Shown one piece after another: positions 47,691-63,356 of a DNA stretch of 64,000 nt. The position numbers and the translations under genes were made by a program. The notes beneath the pieces are model-generated. The model was not told the DNA's origin, ran no database searches, and was given only the letters and a program-made list of their open reading frames with translations. How positions within the stretch are numbered: position 1 is the first letter of the stretch; every line of letters starts with the position of its first letter. Location: NCBI GenBank assembly GCA_026874595.1, contig CM049310.1, positions 35,281,558 to 35,345,557 on the forward strand, read 5' to 3'. The stretch is from Sipunculus nudus. Lineage: Eukaryota > Annelida > Sipuncula > Golfingiida > Sipunculidae.

Positions 47691-48400
47691 ACTAAATAAA
47701 CAGCTTATCAAATAATTTTTTCTCATCTATTTTCCTTTGAAAAATCCAAGGTTCCCTTCTAGTTCATATTCCTATTGTCCATTCACTTACAGCCGAATTC
47801 TCATTCATAAATATATGGCCTAATTCATTTCGGAAGGAATGCCATGTTAACACATTTATACGTGTGTATCACTGATATATGTGCATGTAAGACTTTTTGT
47901 TCGTCTGAACTTTGAAAGTTATATTATACTTATAAAATAACGAGACATTTACAGAAGGTAATGCCAGCAATGGGACAACACATGCTATAATATAAAAATA
48001 AATTGTTGTTGTAAATATAAATTGTAAAAGGAATTTTACAAATAGCCAAAAGGAAGTGGCCAGGGAGACCTGAGGCGTGGAGCCATAGACAACAAGGGAA
48101 GATACAGAATATTTAAGAATCACATGATCTCAGATCCGTGAAAACAGTAAAGGGTTTTCCACATTTACATTCCACTGATGGCAATGCAAATATATTTGAC
48201 CCCTGCTGATTGGCTGATGTTACGTAACACTACAGAATTGGTGATTATGAATGAAGGCATACTTAAAAGATGGAGGGAGCTATTCAGTCTGTAAGATCAT
48301 GCATCAGTTTAGCTGGGGTGACATTGTCAACGTTAACTGTGAAATCTTCCATGCAGTGTTGCAGTTAAACCCAAGTATCCATATTCAGATCAGCCGAAGC

Positions 48401-48402
<2 letters not shown>

Positions 48403-48452
<50 letters not shown>
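48403..48452. repeat. (TA)n microsatellite
   Basis: TA tract of about 50 bp. Confidence 0.95.
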
Positions 48453-48454
<2 letters not shown>

Positions 48455-50414
48455 GTGTGTATAAATAATGTTTACAATGCTATGTCCCCATGTAAGTGTT
48501 ACACCTCTTTTTGCGGTGGAAATCGTACGTAATACCAAATATACGCCGCACAAATCAGGAATTAATCCTTCCACATAATGACATTTATTGCTGCAGCTCG
48601 GTAACTGGATGTTTGCCAAATGAGTAAAAACACACAGCAAATACACATTTTTTTCCAAAACCCACACAACGCTCCTTAAGATACTGATTGCATAGTCTTA
48701 CTGAGAAAAAAAATTTGTTGCGAAGTCGACAACATGTTGCAAGGCCAACACCAGAATGAGATCGTACCTGCCTCTGTGTATATATATAAGCCCATGTGTG
48801 ATTAAAAAAATGTCATATACGTGATTTGCTGATCACAAAACATTGCTCGCATCTTATACTCTGTCTTGTTGAGAAAAAGAACAAGAAATATAAAGTAGTA
48901 AACAATTGTATTTACATAATATATACACGTGCATTGCATTAAGCGGCAGGGTAGCCTGCGGAACATATTAAAACATTTTATGAGAATATATGTCATCCAT
49001 GTATATATTTATAAGGCAATTAAAAGATGTAGCACTTTCAACATGTAGTAGCCAGTATATCATCGATATATTAAGGATACAAATAGACTGCATCTTTTTC
49101 CTGAGTACAGTAGCAAGACATAAATAGAATTTATCTATTTCATGACAAGGATTAAAGTTTGTGGATTCCGCAGTTTCTCATAATTCATTTACATGTGATT
49201 CACATTTAAACATTATGACTTAAATTATTACATGTAAACGAATGCACATGTTGGCAAATTTATAATAGTAATAATTTAAACTATATTTCTATAACTAATT
49301 GTAACATATTCATTGTATCAACTAATATAGTATACATTCTGGATGATAAACCTTAATACCAATAATACCAAAATAATAATAACTTGTAGCCTTTAAGTGA
49401 ATGCTTGATTGGACATTAATGAAAGGATCACATCAAATTTTAGAAGACAAAGGTAATGGCTAGATTATTTTTACTGAATTTAGCAAACAATGATGGTGCA
49501 TGAATGACACCTATAGGGACGGTTTCCCAGGGTGCCCTGGTTTACGCTGAGGCCCTAAATCCGGTTGACCTTTTTCCCATTTCACGGAACTGCGTGGTCG
49601 AGCAGGGCATGCGTTATGATAATTTCTCAACACAAATTCACCCCAGGGTCGCGCAGTGAAATGTGTGTAACCCCCGCATAAATTCTCCGGATGTAAAGCG
49701 TAAAAGATACCTAGAGTTCCCACCAATTGTCAATCAAAGAATTGTGTGTAACCAACACAACACACAGTTGCCGTATATATTCACAATGAAAGTTACCAAG
49801 TTCCCGCCATTTTTTGTGAAAAAAAATCTTTCCCGGATACATATAGTGCAATATGTATACAAGTAACTTTTTGTTCCTTCACCAATCTAATAAAAACTCT
49901 CTCTGAACACTTTACAATCTAAGCATCAGATTATGTAATCGGTTCTTTACAAGCCAATTTTGATTTCGATTTGTCTTTTTTATTCCTTTAAAAGCGGAAT
50001 GTTATTTTTATCTGTAAATTAATTAGTCTTGAAAATTCTTTCAAGTCATTATGCTTGAATGGAGAACTGACTAGGATAAAACTGCATTGTTGAATGTACT
50101 TTTATAATTATTTGTAAAATGTCGTTCCAATGGGTATACATACATTATTTCAACATTATCATTTAAGAGATCGTGTATATATAAATAAATATCTTGTATA
50201 CATTACGATTTAACGTTGAAAGGCACTGTCAGACCAACTATCCATCGACAGTTAATAATCGGCTCCATCAAAGACAAGTTATAATCATGTATATACGGTA
50301 AATCTCCGTTCACTCGGAGAAACCGACATATAGCATAATCATCTTTTACTTGTGGATCGTTTAATTAAATTTGTAGACATAATTGTTTATTACTTTGACG
50401 CAAAGAATCCATTC

Positions 50415-50417
<3 letters not shown>

Positions 50418-50490
<73 letters not shown>
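50418..50490. repeat. (TA)n microsatellite
   Basis: TA tract of about 70 bp, followed by shorter interrupted TA sequence to 50517. Confidence 0.95.
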
Positions 50491-50493
<3 letters not shown>

Positions 50494-51306
50494 TGTATAT
50501 ATGTATATATATATATACTACATTTAATCACATAAATAATGTTACAAGTTATCTGTAAATTATCTATAAAGCTGAGCATACCTGTGTGTGGACAATAAAT
50601 ACAGCGTTATAAGGCACGTACTCTCCATATACCCAAAGTCAGTATATATATGGACATTATAAATCAGAATGCATGGACATCATAGGCAGTATGTAGCTCT
50701 GGATAAGGCGATATGTAGTGTTCTAGGACGGTGCGCCGTGCTCGGAGTCGTTGGGAAATTGTGCGTGTGTCAACAAGTGTATGTCCTGTTTCAATAGAGC
50801 AGAATCCCGCTTATCCGAATATTCAGTATTGGAAATTCAGAGTTTGCTACTCAATATTCTCATATTATGACCATCTTTAGTCGAACCAATTCCACTCTTT
50901 TCATTCTGTAGACTAATATATGATTTAATCACGTCTATATCCGCTTATAATTTTTCCGCGTGTGTTCTTTGTCCGCTGAATGTTCGGATAAACGACAATC
51001 TACTGTATTTTAACTCATATATATGCAAGGCATTCATTGGTGAAGCTTTAGGGGTCTAAAGCATGGACCCGCTCGGACGGCCTTTGGCCAATATACATTA
51101 ACTGGCAAGAATTGAGCATCATATACATATACATTGAAACCCCATCTTTCAGACATTTATGACGCGTTTTGGGGCTAGGAAAGGAAGATGTCTTCCATCA
51201 CTCCTGCGCTGTCTGTCCATCTGAAATGTCCGAACGTTGGGGGTTCCATTGTGCATATATATGTATTTACAATAATAATATCATATATGTACAACCAAAA
51301 TGTTTA

Positions 51307-51675
51307 TCACTGTGTTATTTGGGGGTGTGTCGGAAATGGTGCCTGCTGATACATATTGAAGTCCCTAGCTTTCAAGCGAAAGTTTGCTAACGTTGATCCC
51401 ATAGAGTACTGGTTGGTGTAGGACGGACTGCCCGCGAGCGCACAACTTGATGACGTGGACGGCGCATTTTGCACGTGACTGTTCACAGGAGCGTAAGCGG
51501 CCGTTGGCCATGAGAGATAGTCCGGTGAAACGGTTGTGGGGCGGGCAGCGATTGGCTGTTCGACAGCGGACGGGGTTTCTTGTGGGGGTCTTGCCCCGCC
51601 GTATATTGGACTCCTTTGTGCCAGTATGTTACGTTCATTTCGTCGGAATTTCGCTCTTCTGTTTTGGAACCATAC
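51307..51675 (-). CDS. PRRX: Prrx-type homeobox gene, last coding exon
   Basis: Encodes 122 residues and a TGA at 51309-51307. It opens in phase 0 right after an acceptor (tttcag) with VWFQNRRAKFRRNER, the end of the homeodomain recognition helix (positions 47 on; Q at position 50, N at 51). About 22 residues later comes AVEQPI, then ARP and PDYLSW, a block I know from vertebrate PRRX1/PRRX2. Near the C-terminus lies GSTLANFRLKARDFN, an OAR motif as in the long PRRX1 isoform. Prrx proteins are nuclear transcription factors of mesenchymal development in vertebrates. Vertebrates place the OAR in a separate fourth exon; here it shares one exon with the homeodomain end. All diagnostic residues are intact, so the gene looks functional. 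Confidence 0.93.
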   Translation of the reverse strand, partial: VWFQNRRAKFRRNERNILAQRSPIYGGARPPQETPSAVEQPIAARPTTVSPDYLSWPTAAYAPVNSHVQNAPSTSSSCALAGSPSYTNQYSMGSTLANFRLKARDFNMYQQAPFPTHPQITQ

Positions 51676-52562
<887 letters not shown>

Positions 52563-54799
52563 TCATAAAAAAAAAACAAGAACCGTTTCTATATTCCACT
52601 GAAAATAACATCAAGGAAATAACATTACATTGATCCCGAATCCACACAGTATATTTATATATAAGTATAGATGTAAGCCGTTTACAGCTAAAAGGTGGCA
52701 AGGTAAATATAATACATCATATACAACGGGTATATAAACACAAAGGGACGAGTAATAAACCTGGATACAAAGTTGTATTTGTTGGTAACATCAAACTCCA
52801 GGAAACAGATCAAGCCCTATACTAAGCTTTTATGTTTCTTTTGAGTACTGTGCATGAAATCATACCATCCATTCGGCTGCCAGATTCAGCATGACGGACA
52901 GGTTTTAACATACCAATATATATCAAAATTCCTTTGATCCTGTCTCTAAATAAGAACAGTTCAATTATGCTGTATTTTGGGGTGTAATTTTAAATATGTT
53001 ATTATCCATTGCATTCATCATTTTAAGTTTCTGCAACGTGGACCGTCACCAGTTTCTATAAAAGAAATTCCGCAAATCACGCATGCATTTAAGTCGCTAG
53101 CTTTCCTAGAAAAAGTGGAAAAGAACTGGTTACCACACCGGGTCGTTTTGTGTCGAACCTGTACTCTTTCCCAAATAACGTGATTATATTTTATATATGA
53201 TAATAAGCGACATGGGATCGGAACCCGTTTAAAGCTCAGAATTCTGTCTACTCATGAGGATAACTGTACGATAAGCCGTGTTTTATTAGATATTAAAGGT
53301 AAGCTGAATTGTGAATTAAGGTTCCTTTGAAAATTTCTCAGTTCGGCACTCTCAAACAATGGGCCAATCGGCCACGACAGAAAATCCCACTTTCTTCCCT
53401 TTTTAAACGTATTCTTTTCCTGCAGTTTTTGGTTGTATAGTCTCTGAGGTATCATTCGAAAAAGGCTGTATATGTACAACTAACAGAAACTTGACACCAA
53501 TACACACATCTTACAAAGTATTGGAGCACAAGAACCGATTAGTGTTTTTGAAACGTGCAATCGCACCTGCATTGATAAGCCTTGCCGTACGAAACTCGGT
53601 TAAAATTACGTGTCTATGATTGGAAGAACATATATGTAGAACGAAATTGCCAGTGGACAGGAACCAGTACTGTGCAGAAAACTCCTAAGAATAAGCAAGT
53701 TAATGTGCAAGTAACTTCTTGTCTGAGGCGGGGTCGTTCATGAGGGTGAAGCGAGCAGACTAAAAGCTCATGTGGGGTAACTGATATGCACTATTGAAAT
53801 ACAATCTTTCTTATCGGTGAATATAATCGGCGTACAACTATCAACTACAGCGCACGGGTCAAAGTGTGAATACCAAATCTCCTGAGTCGAATAGCGATCC
53901 TGCCGCGTTATCGAGCCGTATTGTCAGCAGGGTGACCACAGGGCGCTGTGTTAACAGAGTAGGCCGCTACTGAAACCTTGAATGTATGGCTGAAAGCTAA
54001 CGTCAGTTACCTGTAAATTATCAACAAAACAGTCATAACTCGAAGAATTCTCGAAGTTAATTTCAGTTTTATAGATTTTATAGATTAATAAACCTGTCAT
54101 ATCTGGAAGAATTCGGGATATCAATTTCAGCTATATAATTCACTTCTAAGGTATATGTGGAAGTACATGTTCTCCGCTTCATAAGCGGCTGATATTTCAA
54201 AGACAGAATGCAGAATGCAATCACAAATGGCAAAACTGCTGAGCCGACTTTCTGAGCCAAGTGTTTATCTTATTAAAAGTTTTAAGGCACATTAAGCCAC
54301 GTAATAAGTGACCATAATACCGATCTCACTTTTACGCGCGTTGGCGAGTTCTAAAAGATCGTTTATAAAGACTAGAGACATTAAAAGCTACAGTGAAAGT
54401 ATGATATCAGAAAAAAAAATATTATATATGTGCACAGAAAATAATATACGGGCACTTTCCAAATGAAAGCTTAACGCACTTCACGCTCGCAAGCATCATC
54501 AGCCTGTTTTCGAGTTCAGTGGCAGTCCAGAGACCAATTAGTTTAAAATGAGAAATTGAGCTTAATTTCCTTGTGACTGTCACCGATATTTGTAAGGTCG
54601 ATGCCTCAGCGTCTATCAGGTATAAGATGATTATTTTATAGTTTTTTTCTCGGCCAGGAAATCATTTCCTGGCAGTTACTTTGAAAGTAATCATAAAACC
54701 ACGCACTATGCCCTTAACATGTCAGAAGCCATGAAAACGCCTGCAGTTGAAAGTCGTGCATCAGGCTACCCGTTAATATAACCGACAAGGCGAGGGGTG

Positions 54800-54975
54800 T
54801 GAGTGTTATAGTTTGTGGTCAACTGTTATGGTACCAGCTTGTTCCAAGCCAAACTGGCCCGCGGGTTGTATCCTAGTGACGCGGTACATCAGTCACAGTC
54901 GACTGTCATTGGCTGTCAAAACCTGCCACCTGACAGGAAAAACAAAAGGCGGGAACAATGGACCACGTGACCAAG
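54800..54975 (-). promoter_or_regulatory. Candidate promoter/enhancer patch with CCAAT and E-boxes
   Basis: On the minus strand this patch reads CCTGTCAGGTGGCAGG, TTTTGACAGCCAATGACAG and, nearby, CACGTGGTCC. That combines a CCAAT box, two TGACAG/CTGTCA motifs (TALE-homeodomain type), a CAGGTG E-box and a CACGTG E-box within about 90 bp, about 2.3 kb upstream of the homeodomain exon. Function is inferred. Confidence 0.3.
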
Positions 54976-55457
54976 CCACCCTGTCCTTGTGGTATACGTC
55001 GGTTGTTTTAAAGAGGACAAAATAACTGTTGATGTGGTCATGAGGTAGATTTCTAGGTCATTATACATTCTGTTGTTTCAAAACTCTTGTGCATACATGC
55101 CCAAAAGCTTTTGATGTTTTATGGCGATGCATAGGACAGATTTCTGGGTTACTACACATTATACATGTTTCAAAAATGTTAAGCATACGTGCACAAAAGA
55201 AACTTAAATAAGTATTCACCTGGGGATTCTAGGAAACTTAAGCAAGGAAAAGTATTTTTTTAAGCGTTACTACAATTAATATTTTCATATTTTCTAGTAT
55301 AATTCAATGTAAGTATAAATATATTTATCATTTATTTCTTTGATATAAACAGGAAGTGGAAACAAATTGCAACCATCTAGATACACCCTGCGATATTATT
55401 AAAAATATTTTATCAGAGCCAATTTACACTTTGTTATTGAACAATGAACAATGTTGC

Positions 55458-55463
<6 letters not shown>

Positions 55464-55499
<36 letters not shown>
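55464..55499. repeat. (GA)n microsatellite
   Basis: GA dinucleotide tract of about 35 bp. Confidence 0.95.
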
Positions 55500-55502
<3 letters not shown>

Positions 55503-57697
55503 AAATATGAGATTTATGATAAACAGAGGGTTTAAAATATCTCAGTCTACTCTTCTGAGGAAGGAATGCAATTAAATCTCGAAGATTATGTCATATATTT
55601 AGCACTTTGAAGAATAGTGGCGGTATTATATGTATTCATATATATATATATATAATATTTCTTTCAGCACTCTATTCTGCATTATTACAAAAACTTTGAA
55701 TCTTTTCTGTATTTCAGATTATTAGAAGTTTGTCTAAAAGCTAAAGCTTATAATGCTCCAAACCATGGCACGTGAATGGTTAGAAGCTACATTTGGGACA
55801 AAAAGGCCACGGACAAAGTACCACGTACGCCAAATGTAATATCTCAAAAGTTTATAACTAACAAAAAAATATAATGCACAAAAACTGAAAACTCGGGTAT
55901 TTTGTTTGTGGACATATACAATGCTGCTATTTATTGGGACACCGTAAGACCTCATTATGTTATGAAGAGTTTTACCGGAAACAACCATGTGGATTACAAA
56001 ATTGAGAATCGCCAAGATTCAGGAAACTGCCATTTATAGTATATAAAGGATCAACTTATTTAGACATGGTGTATGTAACACACTTTGAAACAAACATTTG
56101 TTGTCATGAGACAGCGCTACATCAAAATAATTTAATATCTGAGGGTTTCAAATTGAGTTTCAGAGGACACATATCCAAGAGGAAAGTTACAACCCACCGT
56201 ATCCCACGATGATTATAATGGTGAACACGAAACAAAGCTTTGACCCGAAACGTCTACGTTTCTTGGCTACCTTTGAAATTTAAGAAATCAAAGAAATTCA
56301 AGAAATACACCCTTGAGTTTCAAAGGATAAACATGCTGGGTTATTTGACTTGTATCACTTTATCACACACTGTCCAGTCAGTGGTCAAGCGCACGGACCT
56401 TTGACCCTTAGTTCACATATCTAAAACCACCACAAAGCTGTCTCCTGCTTCTTGTGCAGAGTTGGTGATTTGTCTTTTCTGCCAGTGGGACGTCCAGGTC
56501 GGGAGGGGGCCGGTATTTGTGAACGATATGTTTGGATACATGGGGCAAGGCAATAAGCTACGGGGACACCGCGGTCTCTTTGATGACGTAGTAACACGAT
56601 ATGCCGTGTTGTCATACGTCTGGATGTCAACCCGTGGCTGGAGACAGCCATCCAGCCCTTAAGCTTGACAGCACCAGGTGTACGTTCGTTTGTCGGCGAC
56701 ATGTAGGCACTCGGTATTGCAATTCGACACCACAACAATGCAATTATGGTATGCTGGTCTTCGCAAGGTTCAGTAAACAACCCCTTTGAAGCACGCTCGT
56801 AAGAAAATACAAAATACCTCGTTTTTACAAAGAATTGAGAATGCACACTCCTTTTCTGGTAAAGTCTCCCGGCTAATCGTCCTATTATTGGTTCCCACAG
56901 CTCTGCAAAACGACAGAGCTCGCAAGTGAGCAAGGTTTATTATCCTGTTAATAAAATTGTGATTGCCTTGCCATGGGCTTCTACTGCGCGCATTAATTCC
57001 TTTTGAACAACATGTAGTTTTGTCCGAAAATGGAACTGGTGTCTCTACAAATTTGATAAATTGACAGTGAACATAGACATAATTAAACTCATTTCATATA
57101 TTTTTTTATAATCTTTTCAGAATACGGGTTATTATTTACTTGTTGATACAGGCGTATTGTATCCAATGACAGATTAAAGTACAGAAACAGTCATATGCTA
57201 TCTTTCCCCGTAAATTATAGAAAACTAGTCGTGTTTATCTTCCACGCATATTCTCCTTCACATTATATATTATGAATAGATTAATATTATCACAGCTTTA
57301 CGCTTCCCTTCCTTTTCTTTTATAAATAAAAAAGCTCATTTGTTTTATTGTATGTATGCGTAATTTTTTTTATACATAATGAATCTCCATTAATTTTTTG
57401 CCCTTCTGAATCACATCGGTAAATATGTAAGCTTAATCAGTTCTGGAAATATATAACTTTTAAAGAATTCTTGCTGCCATGCAGTTCGTGTGTTTACAGT
57501 GTGCCTTTATGAAGATTCACTGGGGCTGTGTATATACGACGTTCCTGACGTCATTTTTAGTCCTGCAAGGGCACATTGAAAGTATGTTGATATATACATG
57601 TAGGATTTGGTCAACATGCAAAAATTATTGTACGGATGTATTTACTTAATTAACGGTCTTTGAAACATCTACGAAACCCCCTTTAAGTATATAAATC

Positions 57698-57713
57698 ATA
57701 TATATATATATAA

Positions 57714-57763
<50 letters not shown>
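57698..57763. repeat. (TA)n microsatellite
   Basis: TA tract interrupted once by taaatca. Confidence 0.95.
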
Positions 57764-57766
<3 letters not shown>

Positions 57767-58158
57767 ACGTGAATGTACACCTGACGGGTATGACCTCTTT
57801 TTGTGTCATTCACTTTCACTTAAAGTAAACTGACGGTGAGCTACCCTGTACATACCCTACAATTTATGTCAAGTAAAAATTAGTTTGTAAACCTCCTAAC
57901 ATTAAAAAATAACAATTTAAAATAGGCACTTATATTGGAATATTGAACGCCTAATGTATTCGTATTTGTTGAGACAAAACGAGATATAATGAAGAATAAC
58001 TGTAAAGTAACATGTAATGAAATTAAATTATTTTATTCGGACAGTTAGTTATTTCATTATGACATATTTTCGGACATAAAAGCCAAAAGCTGTCCAACAA
58101 ATTAACCTACCGGCTTAAAAAGCTGATCAGTTTTAGCTTAAAAAGCTAACAATTGCAG

Positions 58159-58266
<108 letters not shown>

Positions 58267-59567
58267 TGAAAATTATATCAAATTTGGATTCAAAATGATC
58301 ATATCATATATGACCGCTACCATCTTTCGACAAACAAGAGATTTATGTTTTATTTCATAAATGTATATCTTTTAATTATCTGCAAACGGTTTTTTCAAGC
58401 TAGCATTGAAACTAATGTTTCTGAATGCATTAGGCCTAAAATAGCTGTAAGAAGTACTAGTATATAAAGGATTATCCTAGAGGAACTCGTGTGTATGTGA
58501 CTGACCTGGGCAACGAAGCATGTCTTGTCCCCTGGGTTCAACATGGGAAAAGTCTGTGTTTAAATGCAAGAGTACGGCTAGTATAGCGTTCCGGCAATGT
58601 CCGTACAATTCCCGCAGAAATCCTAGACAAATTCAAGAAGCGTGCGGGCAATACCGTCAAATTTGCTGAGTGATTCCAGAATGAGAACCAGCCGGCCCCG
58701 GTACGCTACTTTACACTCTGCCCGTACCTCAGCTCCCAAGGCGGGTCGTTGAAGTCTTATAACTCGCTAACGACCAATTTTAAAGACACTAGCACCTCAA
58801 ATCGACATCTGACGAGCCGGTATACGCACGGCGTTCATTTGGTAAGTATGTATGGTATTCTGGGCCGGTTCTACGCTCGGCCAGAACATCTCCCCTTTGA
58901 TGTACGGCGAGATTGGCTCCTCGCAGCCTCTCAGGTGCGCCGCATCCTTCTCAGCTGCTGCAACATCCCGCATCAGACGCAAAGCATCCGTAAAAAATAT
59001 CCGGAAAACCTACCTCCCTTACATTTCTTTCTCTCATATACAAGCCCATTTATATTCTCACTGTTTTTTCTTCATGGAGTACACTATAGCCCTTTGAGAT
59101 TTATACTTTGTATATGCCATGAAACATTAAGATTTTGCAGTAAACCGTTCTGAAAATCTTATGCCTGTTGTCTTATACTTTTAATTAATATTGTCGGCAG
59201 ATAAACTAAATAAAATTCAAAAACTATTTTTGCAATTAAACTAAGATACTTTACTATATCCATAAATATAAAGAAAATGATCTTCTTCAACAATAGAATA
59301 TACTTTAATTACAGATTATATTTTAATCATAGATTATATTTACTTTAACGGACACTCAAATCGGGATTCATTTTATATAGAACCTGAATGGAAACAAACA
59401 AAACCAAGAGAATTACCTCAGTCACCTTAAAATGTGTAAAGATATAAATATATTTAGAAACATCCCAATGAAAATACTTCTTTAATATTATATATCAGCA
59501 CCGCGTGGCCGCATGATTTTTGTTTTTTTTTCATCAGGAGCAGAACACTATAATTCATTGTATATAT

Positions 59568-59570
<3 letters not shown>

Positions 59571-59628
<58 letters not shown>
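59571..59628. repeat. (TA)n microsatellite
   Basis: TA tract of about 58 bp. Confidence 0.95.
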
Positions 59629-59630
<2 letters not shown>

Positions 59631-62073
59631 AACCATAAAAAATCTTCCCGATTACCATCTTTAATTGATTGTTTGCGCCATTAATATTTTGAATAATATT
59701 GAAAATCTATGCAGGTTTTATCACACAGCAACGATCATACAAACGATATATATATTTGCGCCACAGGTTATTGTTCTTACATTCATTATTCGGTGAGTCG
59801 ATTATAGAGGTATTATATACTGTACATATGATAACCTCTTATATGAAATTTATATTTTACTGACAGGTAATTTATTTTGGATCCCCGCATAATGGTATCA
59901 TCATTTGCTGAGCATTCTGACAAATATTTTTCGTTCATTCTTTAAATAATTTATTCCCATGACAGTGACTCAGTGGAAAAAGATTTTATACATATTTTTA
60001 TAATATGGTAGAATATCATGGATCAAGAATATCAAGATCATCGAATATTGAACTATATCACAAAATACCATAGAATATAATGATATATCATATACTACCA
60101 TAGAACATAATATTATTTTTCGCACACTGCAATTTCCACAATCTATGACCTAGAGCCATATTAGGACAAAAAGTGGAAAAAAAATTTTAAAAAATATTTC
60201 AAAATAAACTGGGAGCGTTAAGAAATACTGTATATGCTCCAACATATATACGTGTAATCTTGTAGCATTGCTGTTTAATGTTAATTAAGATGAACTAAAT
60301 TTAATTTAATTTAATGCGGCATTATTATGTGGTATTTTATAGAACTTACTTTGGGACTGGTCACTTTGACTTTTGAATTACTGTGAGATTTAATTACTTT
60401 GGGACGTGTTACATTGCTACTATTTTTTTTCACCCACGTTAACAGAATATTAACATTGCTTATAAACAGTAGAGACATTTAAAAGGGTTTTAATTAAATG
60501 AGTTATTGAATAAATGTATATATTTGCAACGAAATATTAAATAACTTATAATAAAATGTTCTATATTACGTGTTTATCGTTAAAGACGTACGTTTTCAAG
60601 GGAAATGAAGAAATTTCTTCCATGTAAGGAATTCATTCTTTTAATCGCATACCAAGGCATCAAATCATCGCTGTTTAAATAAATTAAATTCTTATTTATT
60701 TGTAATAAAATAATACCTCTTTCCTGAAAAGTATTTAGTATAATTTAGATAATGTATTATCTCCTCACAAAATAAGGCCTTATTACAAATAAATTAAATG
60801 ATTAGCATTTGATTTAACAAAATAGAGCCCCCTCTATATTTAAGCTGATATATATGGAAAATATTACAAATATAACAAACTTTATGTTTGGACAATTTTA
60901 TTAAAACCCAACCACCACCCAACCACGTCCACCATGCACTGTATACATCACAAGATCACTTTTATCCTTATCTGGAATACAATCCGTGTTATTATGTTGT
61001 TTTTTTTAAATTAGGTCATATAACACTGCAGAATTAAAATTTATTTTGTTTAAACGTTAAAAGAAAAATATGTATCAACACGCATCTAATCAAAGATCTG
61101 TAATCAGCCTAAATACCATCACCCGAACTGTCCAAATCCTTTGAAAGTATGCAGGTAGCCCTCGATAATAAGTTTATAAACGCGACAGGGAATTAATCGT
61201 ATATCATAAAACCAGGCACCCGCAGCGCAAAAGACAATGTGTGCGGACCTGAAAAAAAGAACCCGTGTTTGCACCATAACACACAAAGCTTGTTGAAATG
61301 TAATGGCCTCAGACCTTGAGAATAAAGGCTGTTTTGACAAAATAAGACATGCGTATGCTCTGAGTCAGCGGTCTAGCCGTAGCATGGTTTTTGCAGGTGC
61401 CTGTGAACAACGCTAAAGGTATTTGATACAAATATACGATACAAACACACAGACATACTAATACCTAAAATTTTATTTTTACCTCACAAAGACCAAAAAC
61501 AGGGAGAACGAATTCCCATTTAAAATGAGATATGGCCCCTTAAAAATACAACTGTGAATTTTAACAAACGTCAATGTGAATAAAATAGAACTATATTAAG
61601 TACTTGATTGTATTATTAAATAGTTTTATTAAAAATTGAGAACATTTTAATGCAGTAATATTCAACTTTTAATTTGAATTTCCTATGCTGATACGTGCAA
61701 ATTATGAAGTGAACTTCAACAGAATTGACAAAATATATTTAAAACGTAAAATAAAGCACCCTTTTTTTCATTTAAAAAGCATATGTTGCCTCAAAAATGT
61801 TTTAAAAATTGAAACGATAAGGATTTCAAATTGCAAGCAACAAGTTATTCAGAAAACGAAGTCAGCTTTTGTATATCACAAAGAGGGAAAGAAAACAAAA
61901 GATATGTAGAAATTATATAATTTCATTTAATTATTTTGCATCTGAACACTTTTTGCATCGTCAAAGAAAACGAACAATCCGGATATAATATTATAAAATA
62001 AATAGTAAAAATAATTCGATGATCCCAAATAAATATCCCTGTCATGCGCACATATGATAAGAGGAAAAATTTG

Positions 62074-62076
<3 letters not shown>

Positions 62077-62133
<57 letters not shown>
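62077..62133. repeat. (TA)n microsatellite
   Basis: TA tract of about 57 bp. Confidence 0.95.
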
Positions 62134-62136
<3 letters not shown>

Positions 62137-63356
62137 GTTAATAGACTATGATATTGATAGAATATGATTTATCATCAAATTGAGGAACACACGGTTAGAT
62201 CAACATATTAGGCCTATACTACTTGAAAAGGGCACAAATAATAATCATGCTCCTCTATCCTGCAGAGGGCGTTCTACATGACGCGCAAATAAAAAGCACG
62301 TTAGGAAAATACCGTATAAATGAGTTTAGAATATTACAGGGTTTTTGTATTACACAATTCTGTATACAGATAGGACACAATGGCTTAACAATTTTTTCTT
62401 AGTTAAGTTTCTATGATCATTCTATAATGGATAGTTGTACTAGACTAGGGTAAAACGTTTTGCGTAGAGTTGATGTTACCGTAGACCCGCTTGTATCCGT
62501 GCCTTGTATATCCGTACCTCCTATGGGTATATCTGAACCACGTATATCCGAACATTTGCTCATTCGTTCATTGACGAGGGGTTTCAAACATACACTAGAT
62601 CATCCGAATATAAAATACTTAGCTATTGTTTCTGCATTATATTTGGACAAATATTGGGTTAAAATATTTGAATAAGTCCTTAAAGTTCACTTAACTATTA
62701 CAGTTATGCATGTGGGCTTTTTTCTTCTGAGTTCTGTTAAGTCAGAATACTCGGATCTGAGAACAAGGGTTGGATTAGGTAATATACCATACAGATACTT
62801 TTGTGCCCCATATATATATATATATGATCAAAGAGTTTTGTTTTCTATTTAGAAGGTTGTTCTGATATAAATGTTAAACAAATTAATGAAACTGTGGAGA
62901 GAAAGGTTTCATTAGTATACATTTAGCGCCAGATCAGGAACATACGCAACTCTTCTGCATTTGATTTATGTATCTGCGGGGAGATATAAATTTGGGTAAC
63001 CGAGGCCAGTGCCGAGTTTGTGACTGTGACGTGCCGAGTTGTCCACTTGACCCGGCGCGGGGAGAACTGCAAGATCTGTCTGGAAAGCACGGAACCCCGT
63101 GTCAGCAAGATACTTGGAGCATGCGTTATTTCTTGGCAATGATACACTGTTCGCACGAGGTCACCCTACAATAACACAAGTGTACACAGTTCACGGCCTG
63201 GCTTTTTGTGACATAGGCAAAAGAGTGACACACAGAAAGTTGGAAAGATCTATATTATAGCCAGCTGTTGATTTGCGTAAAAATTCGATGGCTGGGTTCG
63301 AGGCTTTACGTAATTCAATGTGAAGCAATATGGTGGCATTCATTTTATGAAAACTG

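Larger units (their letters stand above)
46120..51300. other. Gene-poor sequence downstream of the Prrx gene
   Basis: Contains the minisatellite at 47240-47690, TA tracts and the Prrx 3' UTR of unknown length. A GC-richer patch at 49500-49690 carries a 71-codon minus-strand frame without recognisable motif. No other gene is supported. Confidence 0.4.

Noticed and set aside
47201-47715. Several frames of 65-85 codons on both strands
   Set aside because: All come from the ~50 bp minisatellite.
58505-58555. Minus-strand ATG ... GCCCAG|GTCAGT as a possible first Prrx exon
   Set aside because: The donor would be phase 0, but the homeodomain exon needs phase 1, and the short peptide does not resemble a Prrx N-terminus.
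58749-59153. 134-codon plus-strand frame containing a good donor-like ttG|GTAAGTATG near 58840
   Set aside because: No recognisable domain; the donor-like site lies early in the frame and no partner exon is evident. Kept only as a possible non-coding transcript.
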